A DNA stretch of 45,175 nucleotides from NCBI GenBank assembly GCA_005883675.1, contig VBCM01000092.1:1-45175 (forward strand). The letters run 5' to 3'. Shown here piece by piece: positions 27,804 to 36,457 of the stretch; within the stretch, counting starts at the first letter, position 1; each line of letters opens with the position of its first letter. The notes beneath the pieces are model-generated. The model was not told the origin of the DNA and searched no databases. It saw nothing but the letters and a program-made list of their open reading frames with translations. The position numbers and the translations under genes are program-made. This DNA is from Betaproteobacteria bacterium (GTDB lineage Bacteria; Pseudomonadota; Gammaproteobacteria; Burkholderiales; SG8-39).

Positions 27804-27834
27804 CTCGCCGTGGGTGATAAACTCTTGATCCGCA

Positions 27835-28158
27835 ATGACTTACGTCGTCACCGAAAGCTGCATCAAGTGCAAGTACACCGACTGCGTCGACGTCTGCCCG
27901 GTCGACTGCTTTCGCGAGGGGCCGAACATGCTGGTCATCGATCCGGACGAGTGCATCGACTGCACGCTGTGCGTGCCGGAATGTCCGGTCGAAGCGATCT
28001 TCGCCGAGGACGACGTGCCCGATTCGCAGACGGAGTTCATCGCGCTCAACAAGGAGCTCGCGCAGGTGTGGAAGCCGATCATCGAAAGGAAGCCCGCGCC
28101 GCAAGACGCGGACGAATGGGCGAAGAAGAAAGACAAAAAAAATTTGCTCGAGCGATAA
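27835..28158 (+). CDS. fdxA: 7Fe-8S ferredoxin, FdxA type
   Basis: A 107-residue low-potential ferredoxin. Cluster ligands: C9, C12, C17, C21 and C25, then C40, C43, C46 and C50. The first motif, with a larger gap (CxxCxxxxCxxxC), is typical of one 3Fe-4S and one 4Fe-4S cluster. The C-terminal helix ([10 protein letters not shown]) ends in a Lys-rich tail. It transfers electrons in the cytoplasm; partners are unknown. It diverges from trxA. Confidence 0.95.
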   Translation: MTYVVTESCIKCKYTDCVDVCPVDCFREGPNMLVIDPDECIDCTLCVPECPVEAIFAEDDVPDSQTEFIALNKELAQVWKPIIERKPAPQDADEWAKKKDKKNLLER

Positions 28159-28185
28159 AGCAGCGCAGCAATTTGCGCACCGCAA

Positions 28186-28218
28186 TTACCGCGACGCAAA
28201 AAATTTGTCGTCGTAATG
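28186..28218 (+). terminator. Possible weak terminator after fdxA
   Basis: An imperfect hairpin in an AT-rich stretch: ttaccgcgacgcaaa pairs partly with tttgtcgtcgtaa around an A run. It is the only candidate fdxA terminator in the 168-bp gap. The rest of the gap is AT-rich and carries AGGAGG before the next gene. Confidence 0.25.
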
Positions 28219-28326
28219 ACCACAGTGATTTTGAAATCTCACTCCGTCCAAAAATAAATCGGCGTCGAAATACTTTTGTCAGCTAGATCGCGTAACCTGT
28301 CTATTCGCAATCAGCAGGAGGGACGA

Positions 28327-28569
28327 ATGGAACAAGGACGCCTCGCGTTTACCGCGGTCTATCTCAAGTCAAACCACGGGTACATCGGCTTCATCGAAGA
28401 GCTGCCCGGCGTGAATTCCCACGGGCGCACGCTTGATGAAGCACGCGAGACGCTGCAGAAGCTGGCCGCCGTCGTCTTCGACGAGGAGCGGCGCGAAGCC
28501 GAGGAGCTGATCGCCGGCAAGGACGTCGTGCGCGAATCGTTCTTCGTGCCGATCCCACGGCCCGCGTAG
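28327..28569 (+). CDS. HicB-like protein without a HicA partner
   Basis: An 80-residue protein of the HicB/UPF0150 fold: LAFTAVYLKSNHGYIGFIEELPGVNSHGRTLDEARETLQKL is the canonical degenerate RNase H-like sheet. HicB normally neutralises the HicA toxin encoded immediately beside it. Here no HicA-like frame is present: fdxA is upstream and a strong terminator follows. It lacks the C-terminal DNA-binding domain of longer HicB proteins. AGGAGG at 28316-28321 supports ATG 28327. It may be a solitary regulator or a relic. Confidence 0.85.
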   Translation: MEQGRLAFTAVYLKSNHGYIGFIEELPGVNSHGRTLDEARETLQKLAAVVFDEERREAEELIAGKDVVRESFFVPIPRPA

Positions 28570-28589
28570 CCGATACCCGTTTCATCACC

Positions 28590-28617
28590 AAAAGGGCCCG
28601 CATCGCGGGCCCTTTTC
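28590..28617. terminator. Strong bidirectional intrinsic terminator
   Basis: aaaa, then gggcccgc, loop atc, gcgggccc, then ttttc: an 8-bp GC-only stem with an A run on the left and a T run on the right. It separates the convergent hicB-like and cydB genes and should end both transcripts. Confidence 0.9.
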
Positions 28618-28621
28618 ATTT

Positions 28622-29589
28622 CTAGTGCTCGTACATACCGCGGCTCACCTTGCCGCGGAACACGCGGTACGCATACACGGTATAGCCGAAGAGCAGCGGA
28701 AACACGATGAGCACGCCCGCGCCGACGAAGCGCAGCGCGCTCTCGTCCGCGGCGGCATCCCAGATGGTGAGCCGGTCCATCACCACGTATGGGAAGAGGC
28801 TGTAGGCGAGGCCGATGAAGGCGAGCACGAAGATCGCCACCGCGCCGGCGAAGGGCTTCGCGTCCGACTTGCCGAGCGTGTACCAGACCCAGAGGCCGAT
28901 GGCGATGCTCGCCGCGGGCAGCACCATGAGGCCCGCGGTGCGCGGAAAATCGAACCAGCGGCTGCGCACGGTCTCGCTCGCGAGCGGTGTGGCGAGGCTG
29001 ACGAGCGCGACGCCGAGCGCGACCCATAGCAGGCCCCATTTCGCCCAGGCCATGCTCTTCGCTTGCAAGGCGCCGCGCGTGCGCAGCACGAGCCAGGTCG
29101 CGCCGAGCAGCACGTAGCCGCCGCAGAGGCTCGCGCCCACCACGATGGCGAAGAGCCAGTAGCCGCCGCCGGCGGCAAAGCCGGTGACGTAGCGCCCGAG
29201 CATCAGCCCCTGCGCGAATGCGGCGAGGGTCGAGCCCGCCCAGAAGAGCCAGTTCCAGAGCTCGCGATGCCAGCCTTCGGCCTTCACGCGCAGCTCGAAC
29301 GCCACGCCGCGCAGCATGAGTCCCACCAGCATCGCCGCGACCGGCAGATAGAGCGCGCCGAGGATCTCGCCGTGCGCGCGTGGAAACGCCACCAGCAGCA
29401 GCCCGATGCCGAGCACGAGCCAGGTCTCGTTCGCGTCCCAGTACGGCGCGATGGTCCCGACCATGATCTCCTGCTCCTCTCGCTCCGCCGCCGGCATCAG
29501 CATTCCCACGCCGAGGTCGTAGCCGTCGAGGAGCACGTACGCGAGGATCGCGAAGGCCATCAGCGCCGTGAAGACGAGCACGAGGTCCA

Positions 29590-29590
<1 letters not shown>
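28622..29590 (-). CDS. cydB: Cytochrome bd ubiquinol oxidase subunit II
   Basis: A 322-residue membrane protein: LVFTALMAFAILAYVLLDGYDLGVGML at the N-terminus, PYWDANETWLVLGIGLLLVAFP, then further helices to KVSRGMYEH. It pairs with subunit I to reduce oxygen to water using ubiquinol, without proton pumping. The ATG overlaps the subunit I stop by one base (TGATG). No CydX-like small gene lies downstream, only the terminator. Confidence 0.95.
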
Positions 29591-30870
<1,280 letters not shown>

Positions 30871-30875
30871 GCGTC

Positions 30876-30882
30876 TAATATA
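30876..30882. promoter_or_regulatory. Shared AT-rich -10 candidate between cydA and the acyl-CoA ligase
   Basis: Only 19 bp separate the two divergent ATGs. Its only AT-rich part, taatata, reads TAATAT on the plus strand (8 nt before ATG 30890) and TATATT on the minus strand (6 nt before ATG 30870). Both directions could use the same melted segment as -10. Confidence 0.4.
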
Positions 30883-30889
30883 GGCGCCG

Positions 30890-32362
30890 ATGGACCGGCC
30901 CCGCTACAGCGAGCACGAGGAGCGCGAGTACCTCGCGCGCGGCTACTGGCGCGACGACGACACGCTATGGCACTGGCTGCAGCGCCGCGCCGCCGAGCGG
31001 CCGCAGGCACCGGCCGTCGTGGCGGGCGGTGCCACGCTCACCTGGAACGCGCTGCAAGCGCGCGTGCTGCGCGTCGCGCAAGGCCTGAAAGACAAAGGCA
31101 TCGGCGCGGGCGACGTGGTCGCGGTGCAGCTCCCGAACACGCCCGAGTTCCTGCTCGTGCATCTCGCGCTCGCACGCCTCGGCGCGGTGATGTGCACGGT
31201 GCATATGCCTTACCGTGGCGCGGAGATCGAGGCAATCCTCGCGCATAGCGGCGCCAAACTGTTTTTCACCAGCGCCTATCCCTTCAGCGAGTTGGAAGCT
31301 GCCGCGCCATTGCCGGCAGAGCACCCCGCGCCCGATGCGCGCGACGCGTTCCTGCTGCTCTATACGTCCGGGACCACGGCTTCGCCCAAGGCGGTGCCGC
31401 ACCCGTATCGGACGCTGCTTGGCAACAGCCGCATGGGCTCGCGCGAGCACCGGCTGACCGAGCGCTCGCGCATCCTGTGCGCGGCGCCGCTCTCGCATCT
31501 CTACGGCCTGTATTCGCTGCATTGCGCCTGGGCCGTCGGCGCGTGCACCGTGCTGCTGCCGGCCTACAAGCCGGACGAGCTCGCGCAGTTGGTCGAGCGC
31601 GAGCGGCCGACGGCGCTCTGGGCGGGACCGGCGCACATGGCCGCGTGCCGCAATGCGGGCCTCTTCGAAAGGCACGACTGGTCATCGCTCGAGCTCGCCA
31701 TCGTCTCGGGCTCGATCCCGCCGGCGCCACTCATGCGCGAGCTGGCGGCAACACTGCCCGGCTGCGCGGTGACGCAGCTCTGGGGCATGACCGAGCTGCA
31801 GGCGGGCCTCTACACCCGCCCGAGCGATCCGCCCGGGCTCTCCGCCACCAATGCCGGACGCCCGAGTCCGGGCACCGAGGTTCGCATCGCCGCCGACGGC
31901 GAGCTGCAGGTGCGCGGGCCGCTCACGTTCTCCGGCTACTGCAAGAACGACGAGGCGACTCGCGCGGCGTTCAGCCCCGATGGCTGGTTCCGCACCGGCG
32001 ATCTCGCCGAGGAGCGCGGGGGCAACTACGCCATCACCGGGCGCAGCAAGGACATCATCAATCGCGGCGGCGTGAAGTTCAATCCGGCGGACGTCGAGGC
32101 GCTGCTCGATGCGCACCCGCAGATCCAGCAGGCGGCGATCGTGCCGATGCCCGATCCGGTGCTCGGCGAGAAGGCCTGCGCCTTCGTCACGCTGCGCCCG
32201 GGATGCGATGCGCCGTCGCTCGATGACGTGGTGCGCTATCTCCACGCGAAGGAGATCGCGAAGAACAAGCTGCCCGAGCGCCTGGTCGTCGTTGCCGAGA
32301 TGCCGCTCACGCCGACGCGCAAGATCATGAAGGGGCGGCTCCGCCTACCGGAAGAAGCGTGA
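30890..32362 (+). CDS. AMP-forming acyl-CoA synthetase (4-coumarate/cyclohexanecarboxylate ligase-like)
   Basis: A 490-residue adenylate-forming enzyme that activates a carboxylic acid to its acyl-CoA. Motifs: P-loop LLYTSGTTASPKAV (about 155-168), LWGMTELQAG, GWFRTGDLAEE (about 364), the hinge GRSKDIINRGG, and the catalytic Lys region PTRKIMKGRL (about 475). The substrate is probably aromatic or alicyclic, but this is a guess. Compared with relatives, the stretch before the P-loop (around 31279) seems about 30 residues short, still in frame. The stop overlaps the next start (GTGA). Confidence 0.9.
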   Translation: MDRPRYSEHEEREYLARGYWRDDDTLWHWLQRRAAERPQAPAVVAGGATLTWNALQARVLRVAQGLKDKGIGAGDVVAVQLPNTPEFLLVHLALARLGAVMCTVHMPYRGAEIEAILAHSGAKLFFTSAYPFSELEAAAPLPAEHPAPDARDAFLLLYTSGTTASPKAVPHPYRTLLGNSRMGSREHRLTERSRILCAAPLSHLYGLYSLHCAWAVGACTVLLPAYKPDELAQLVERERPTALWAGPAHMAACRNAGLFERHDWSSLELAIVSGSIPPAPLMRELAATLPGCAVTQLWGMTELQAGLYTRPSDPPGLSATNAGRPSPGTEVRIAADGELQVRGPLTFSGYCKNDEATRAAFSPDGWFRTGDLAEERGGNYAITGRSKDIINRGGVKFNPADVEALLDAHPQIQQAAIVPMPDPVLGEKACAFVTLRPGCDAPSLDDVVRYLHAKEIAKNKLPERLVVVAEMPLTPTRKIMKGRLRLPEEA

Positions 32363-33465
32363 CCCGCTTTGCGCTCGTCGTCACGGCGCTCCTCGCCGTG
32401 GTCTACAGCTACGTCGCATCGCGCCTTGCCGTTGGCCCGGTCAGCGCGGTCCTGCTCGCGGTGCCGTTCCTCCTCATTTGGATCCTGCCGGTCTACTACT
32501 GGGGCAGCTCGCGCAGCCGCGAAGGCCTCATCGACAAGCTCATCCATCGCGCGAGCTATCTCTCGATGGCGTGGGTGAGCTTCGCGCTCGTCTTCACGCT
32601 GGCGCGCGACCTCGCCTTGCTGGCGACCCTCGGCGCGCCGACCCTGCATACGATGGTCGCGACGGCCGGCGTGCCGGCGGTGCTCGGCGGCTCGCTCCTC
32701 GCGATGGCCTGCGGCGCGGCGGCCGCGTTCCGCGGTCCGCGCCTCGAGCGCATCGACCTGCCGGTTGCCGGCCTGCATCCCGACCTGGACGGGTTTCGCA
32801 TCGTGCAGATCAGCGATCTCCACGTCGGACCGAACATCGGGCGGCGCTACGTGCAGCGCGTGGCCGAGCTGTCGCGGTCGTTGCAGCCGGACCTGATAGT
32901 CCTCACCGGCGACATCGTCGACGGCCCGGTGGCGCGCCTGGCGCCGCACGTCGCGCCGCTCGCTGCGCTGGCGAGCGACGGGCGCGCCTTCTTCATCCTC
33001 GGCAACCACGACTGCTACGCCGGCGCCGGCGCGTGGATCGCGCACTTCCGCGAGATGGGCATGCGCGTGCTGCTGAATTCGCACGAGCTCGTTCGCAAGG
33101 GGGCCGCGCGGCTCCTCGTCGGCGGCGTGGTGGATCCGGCGTACGGGAAGGCACGCCCGGACGCGAACGCGGCGATGGCGGGTGCGCCAGCAGCGGACTT
33201 CCGCCTGCTCCTCGCGCACAACCCGCGCCTCGCGACGCTCGGCGCAGCGGCCGGCTTCGACCTGCAGCTTTCCGGCCATACGCACGCCGGCCAATTCTTT
33301 CCGTGGACGCTCGCCGTACGCCTCGTGCACGCGCCGCACGTCGCGGGCCTGTCGCGCGAAGGCAGGATGCTCGTCTACGTGAGCGCCGGCACCGGCACCT
33401 GGGGACCGCCGGTGCGCTTCGGCACCAGCCCCGAGCTCACGCTCATCCGCCTCGTGCGCGCGTGA
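32359..33465 (+). CDS. Membrane-anchored metallophosphoesterase (YkuE/YaeI-like)
   Basis: A 368-residue protein with four or five N-terminal membrane segments (residues 1-130) and a calcineurin-type domain. Metal motifs in order: QISDLHVGP, LTGDIVDG, LGNHDCY, an H in LLLAHNP, and SGHTHAGQFFP. Family members hydrolyse phosphoester bonds of lipids such as UDP-diacylglucosamine. GTG 32359 overlaps the ligase stop, and its own stop overlaps the following GTG, so three genes are coupled. Confidence 0.92.
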   Translation: MTRFALVVTALLAVVYSYVASRLAVGPVSAVLLAVPFLLIWILPVYYWGSSRSREGLIDKLIHRASYLSMAWVSFALVFTLARDLALLATLGAPTLHTMVATAGVPAVLGGSLLAMACGAAAAFRGPRLERIDLPVAGLHPDLDGFRIVQISDLHVGPNIGRRYVQRVAELSRSLQPDLIVLTGDIVDGPVARLAPHVAPLAALASDGRAFFILGNHDCYAGAGAWIAHFREMGMRVLLNSHELVRKGAARLLVGGVVDPAYGKARPDANAAMAGAPAADFRLLLAHNPRLATLGAAAGFDLQLSGHTHAGQFFPWTLAVRLVHAPHVAGLSREGRMLVYVSAGTGTWGPPVRFGTSPELTLIRLVRA

Positions 33466-33785
33466 AGAAGAACCACTATTCGGTGTACGTCGTCGAGCTC
33501 GACCCGGAGGTTCTGCAGCACGCGCGCTTCCGCAAGGCGAACCCGAACTACGACGCGATGAAGCCGTGCGTCTACGTCGGCATGACCGGCATCGAGCCCG
33601 ACCTGCGCTTCGACAAGCACAAGGCCGGCATCCAGGCGAACGGCTACGTCATGCGCTACGGCCTGCGGTTACTCCCCGGCCTCTACTCGCCCTACAACCC
33701 GATGCCGTACGATGGTGCGCGCGACATGGAAGTCGAGCTTGCAATCGCGCTGCGCGAGAAAGGCTACGGCGTATGGCAAGGCTGA
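33462..33785 (+). CDS. GIY-YIG-like small protein
   Basis: A 107-residue protein with the GIY-YIG layout: YSVYVVEL, then KPCVYVGMTG, an Arg/His stretch RFDKHKAG, and MEVELAIALREKGYGVW near the end. The first triplet is SVY rather than GIY, and YVG stands for YIG. The conserved Arg and a late Glu are present, so catalysis is possible. It is GTGA-coupled to the phosphoesterase gene. Its stop codon is the first base set of a palindromic element. Confidence 0.75.
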   Translation: MKKNHYSVYVVELDPEVLQHARFRKANPNYDAMKPCVYVGMTGIEPDLRFDKHKAGIQANGYVMRYGLRLLPGLYSPYNPMPYDGARDMEVELAIALREKGYGVWQG

Positions 33786-33807
33786 ATTCCGTGCTAAGTA
33801 CGTAATT
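33784..33807. repeat. Stop-adjacent palindrome, imperfect copy (gaattccgtgctaag type)
   Basis: The element starts inside the TGA stop of the GIY-YIG-like gene and reads gaattccgtgc-taa-gtacgtaatt. It matches the element at 41592-41615 in 14 leading bases but has lost some pairing. It lies 24 nt before a Bug gene start. Confidence 0.5.
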
Positions 33808-33830
33808 ATTTCGTCAGTTCCGGAGGAGCG

Positions 33831-34787
33831 ATGAACATCAAGCATTTCCTGGCAGTGCTGCTGCTCCTCCCCATGCTCGCGTTCGCCGCGTATCCCGAGC
33901 GCCCGATCACGCTAATCGTCGCCTATCCGCCGGGCGGGGGCACGGACATCGTGGCGCGCGCGCTCGCGCCCTACGTCGAGAAGTATCTCGGCGGCGGCGC
34001 GAAGATCGTGGTGGTGAACCGCGCCGGCGCGGGCGGCGAAGTGGGCTTCGCCGCGCTCGCGAACTCGCCGGCGGACGGCTACACCATCGGCTTCGTCAAC
34101 ACGCCGCCGCTGCTCACGATCCCGATCGAGCGCCAGGCGCAGTTCCACTGGCAGCGCTACGACTACATCGGCAACATCATCGACGATCCCTGCAACTTCT
34201 CCGTGCATGCGGAGACGCCGATCCGCAATCTCGCCGAGCTCGCGGCGTACGCCAAGGCGCAGCCCGGCGAGGTGACGGTCGGCACCACGGGCATCGGCTC
34301 GGACGATCACATCGCGATGCTGAAGTTCGAGCGCGCGGCGGGCGTGAAGCTCCGCCACATTCCGTTCAAGGGGTCGGCGGACGTGCGCGCGGCGATCGCG
34401 GGAAGGCAGATCATGGTGGCGGCGATCAACATCGGCGAGGCGCTCCAGTACCAGAAGGGCGGCACGCCGCTCCGCAACCTCGTGCAGATGAGCCCGGCGC
34501 GCACCAACCTCGCGCCCGAGTTGCCCACCGCGCGCGAGCAAGGCTACGACATCGAAATGTCGTCGCTGCGCGGCATGGCGGCGCCAAAGGGACTTCCTGC
34601 CGATATACGCGAGCGGCTTGTGGCCGCGGTCGAGCGCGCGGCGGCCGACCCGGATTTCCAGGCGCAGGCGGTGAAGTTCTTCGCGCCGCTGCGCTATCTC
34701 ACGCCCGCGCAATACGAGGCGATCGTGCGCGACGCCGACGTCATGTACCGCGCCATGTGGCGCGACATGCCGTGGGCCGACAAGTAA
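33831..34787 (+). CDS. Bug/TctC-family tripartite tricarboxylate-type solute-binding protein
   Basis: A 318-residue periplasmic binding protein. Signal peptide NIKHFLAVLLLLPMLAFA, then YPERPITLIVAYPPGGGTDIVAR, the Bug signature region. GGAGGAGCG is just before ATG 33831. Such proteins bind carboxylates or similar small acids for TctAB-type importers, or act in sensing; no TctA/TctB gene is in the window. The nearby acyl-CoA ligase could process an imported acid (inference). Confidence 0.92.
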   Translation: MNIKHFLAVLLLLPMLAFAAYPERPITLIVAYPPGGGTDIVARALAPYVEKYLGGGAKIVVVNRAGAGGEVGFAALANSPADGYTIGFVNTPPLLTIPIERQAQFHWQRYDYIGNIIDDPCNFSVHAETPIRNLAELAAYAKAQPGEVTVGTTGIGSDDHIAMLKFERAAGVKLRHIPFKGSADVRAAIAGRQIMVAAINIGEALQYQKGGTPLRNLVQMSPARTNLAPELPTAREQGYDIEMSSLRGMAAPKGLPADIRERLVAAVERAAADPDFQAQAVKFFAPLRYLTPAQYEAIVRDADVMYRAMWRDMPWADK

Positions 34788-34791
34788 GGAA

Positions 34792-35175
34792 TCAGCGCAG
34801 CGGGATGTAGCGGCCGCCGTCGGCGACGATCTTCATCGCCGCCGGCAGGTTCGCGAGCGCGGCGCGCTTCGGGATGTAGCCGCGCGCGCCGGCGTCGAGG
34901 CAGGCCTTGATGCGCGCCTCGTCCTCGGAAGCGGACACGACCAGGACCGGCACGGCCGGATACGCTTTGCGGAAGCGCTCGAGCGCATCGATACCGCTGC
35001 ACGCCGGGAGCGCGAGATCGAGGAGCACCAGATCGAGCGCGCGGCCGGCGGCGATCTGCAGCGCCTCGGCCAGCGCGACCGCGGTATGCACCCGAGCGCC
35101 GGTGAATGTCTTTCTCACCGCGGCGGCAAACACCTGCACGGTCACGGCCTGATCATCGACGAGCAGCACCTCCAT
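34792..35175 (-). CDS. Receiver-only response regulator (NarL-type, no output domain)
   Basis: A 127-residue receiver domain: acidic pocket D7-D8, phospho-acceptor D53 (LVLLDLALP), S81 and K103 in ARGYIPKRA. It continues into the NarL/LuxR-type linker (VADGGRYIPLR) and stops where the HTH domain would begin. The stop is 4 nt from the convergent Bug stop. No histidine kinase is nearby. It may be a true single-domain regulator or the remains of a NarL-type regulator. Confidence 0.85.
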   Translation of the reverse strand: MEVLLVDDQAVTVQVFAAAVRKTFTGARVHTAVALAEALQIAAGRALDLVLLDLALPACSGIDALERFRKAYPAVPVLVVSASEDEARIKACLDAGARGYIPKRAALANLPAAMKIVADGGRYIPLR

Positions 35176-35257
35176 GGTGCGATCTTAGTCGCGACGGCGC
35201 GCGGCTTCTTATCCGTCTGTCGCGATCAGCGCACCTTTGTCAAAGCTTTCGCCTTGG

Positions 35258-35764
35258 TCAGGTAGCCGCGTATCTGCCCTCCAGCAATGCCCGGGCCCGC
35301 TTGATGATGGCGCTGCATTCTTTCGCCTCCAGCGGCCGAAAACCTTTGCCCCAGTTGTTGCGATCGCGATAGTCGGGCAGCTTCGGCGCCTCGCCCCAGC
35401 GCCACGCCGGATGCTTCGCCGTGCGGCTCCTGCCGAAGATGTGCATGTGCACGCGACGATGTTCCAGCGCGCGCTTCGGCCCTTTCGGCGGCGCGGCATC
35501 GTTTAGCGCCCAGTTGCCTGCTTCGAAATAGTTGACGCAGCCGCCCTCGAGCTGCGGCAGCACGTCGATCATCGCGCGCCCCACGGCCGCGACGAGGAAC
35601 GACCAGTGCGCGAGCTCGACCGCGGAGAGCTCGCTTTGCTCCCACACGCGCTTCGGCGGATAGACGATGAGGTGGCCGCCGTCGGCGCGATCGAGGAACA
35701 GCTTGCGCGGCAGCACCACGGTGCCGCCGGGGCCTTTGTAGAGCTCGTTAGTCGCGCGCGGCAC
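35258..35764 (-). CDS. HIT-superfamily hydrolase-like protein
   Basis: A 168-residue protein with ADGGHLIVYPPKRVWEQSEL, EGGCVNYFEAGNWALND and EHRRVHMHIFGRS (H102, H106, H108), a HIT-like triad of the diadenosine-polyphosphate hydrolase type. A Trp-rich segment follows (PAWRWGEAP). It probably hydrolyses a dinucleotide or nucleoside phosphoramidate. The start is GTG 35764; no strong Shine-Dalgarno was seen. The 82-bp gap to the receiver gene holds nothing I recognise. Confidence 0.82.
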   Translation of the reverse strand: MPRATNELYKGPGGTVVLPRKLFLDRADGGHLIVYPPKRVWEQSELSAVELAHWSFLVAAVGRAMIDVLPQLEGGCVNYFEAGNWALNDAAPPKGPKRALEHRRVHMHIFGRSRTAKHPAWRWGEAPKLPDYRDRNNWGKGFRPLEAKECSAIIKRARALLEGRYAAT

Positions 35765-35786
35765 AGCGTTTGCTCAGGAGCTCTTT

Positions 35787-36110
35787 ATGAAAACACTCGC
35801 CCAAGCCGCCGCCCTCACTCTGCTCGCGTTTTCCTTGCAGGGATTCGCCCAATCCAGCGTCGAGCCGCCCGCTGCGGATGCCGCTAAGCAGCAGCGCTCC
35901 AGTCCGCAGGAGGGCAACCCCGCCTTCGAAGCGGGCGCCGGCTCCTCTGCCGAGCGGGCGAAGAGCGCGACCTTCACGCATGGCGAATCGAAGCGCTGCG
36001 AGAAGCTGACCGGCGCCGAAAAGGATCTCTGCGACAAGGAAGAGGCAACGAAGGCCGAGGGCGAGGAGGCGCAGCGGCTCTCGAAGACGCCGGCCGTGCC
36101 CCGGCAGTAA
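35787..36110 (+). CDS. Small exported protein of unknown function
   Basis: A 107-residue protein with signal peptide MKTLAQAAALTLLAFSLQGFAQ and a hydrophilic, Ala/Glu/Lys-rich mature part. Two Cys (KRCEKLTGAEKDLCDKE) probably form a disulfide. GE.KRCE..TG..KDLCD is a motif I recall from small betaproteobacterial periplasmic proteins, without known function. CAGGAG at 35774-35779 supports ATG 35787. Confidence 0.7.
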   Translation: MKTLAQAAALTLLAFSLQGFAQSSVEPPAADAAKQQRSSPQEGNPAFEAGAGSSAERAKSATFTHGESKRCEKLTGAEKDLCDKEEATKAEGEEAQRLSKTPAVPRQ

Positions 36111-36300
36111 ATTTATTCCAGCGCCTGCGCGGCCAGCGCTTTTCGTGACGGATTTCGCAGCGCTGCTCAAAAAGTAGGCACCCGCTCCGTAGTGAACTTG
36201 TCCAACAGGGATGCACGTTTGTGCGGGACCGACCATGCCTCATCGCCGCAGACGCATCATCCCGGTGCTCGCTCAGAAAATGAGCGGGGAGGTGAGGCGC

Positions 36301-36447
36301 GTGTCTCTGCTCACCCAGGCGTTGCACGACCTGCGCCTGGCCGTGAATCGGCTGGGCCGGGAGCTCGTGGCGTGGCTGGTGATCTTCATCTGCCTGTCCC
36401 AGGTGCTGTCCGAGCTCATGACTCGGCTCCTGCGCCTGTTCCTGTGA
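36301..36447 (+). CDS. Possible small membrane protein
   Basis: A 48-residue frame with one hydrophobic helix (ELVAWLVIFICLSQVLSEL) flanked by charged ends. GTG 36301 is preceded by GGGGAGG at fair spacing; upstream in-frame ATGs at 36211 and 36235 lack a good site and would add a basic N-terminus. No family recognised. Between 36111 and 36300 I see no other gene. It is convergent with the Bug gene, whose stop is 10 nt away. Confidence 0.4.
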   Translation: MSLLTQALHDLRLAVNRLGRELVAWLVIFICLSQVLSELMTRLLRLFL

Positions 36448-36457
36448 GCGGCGCTCA

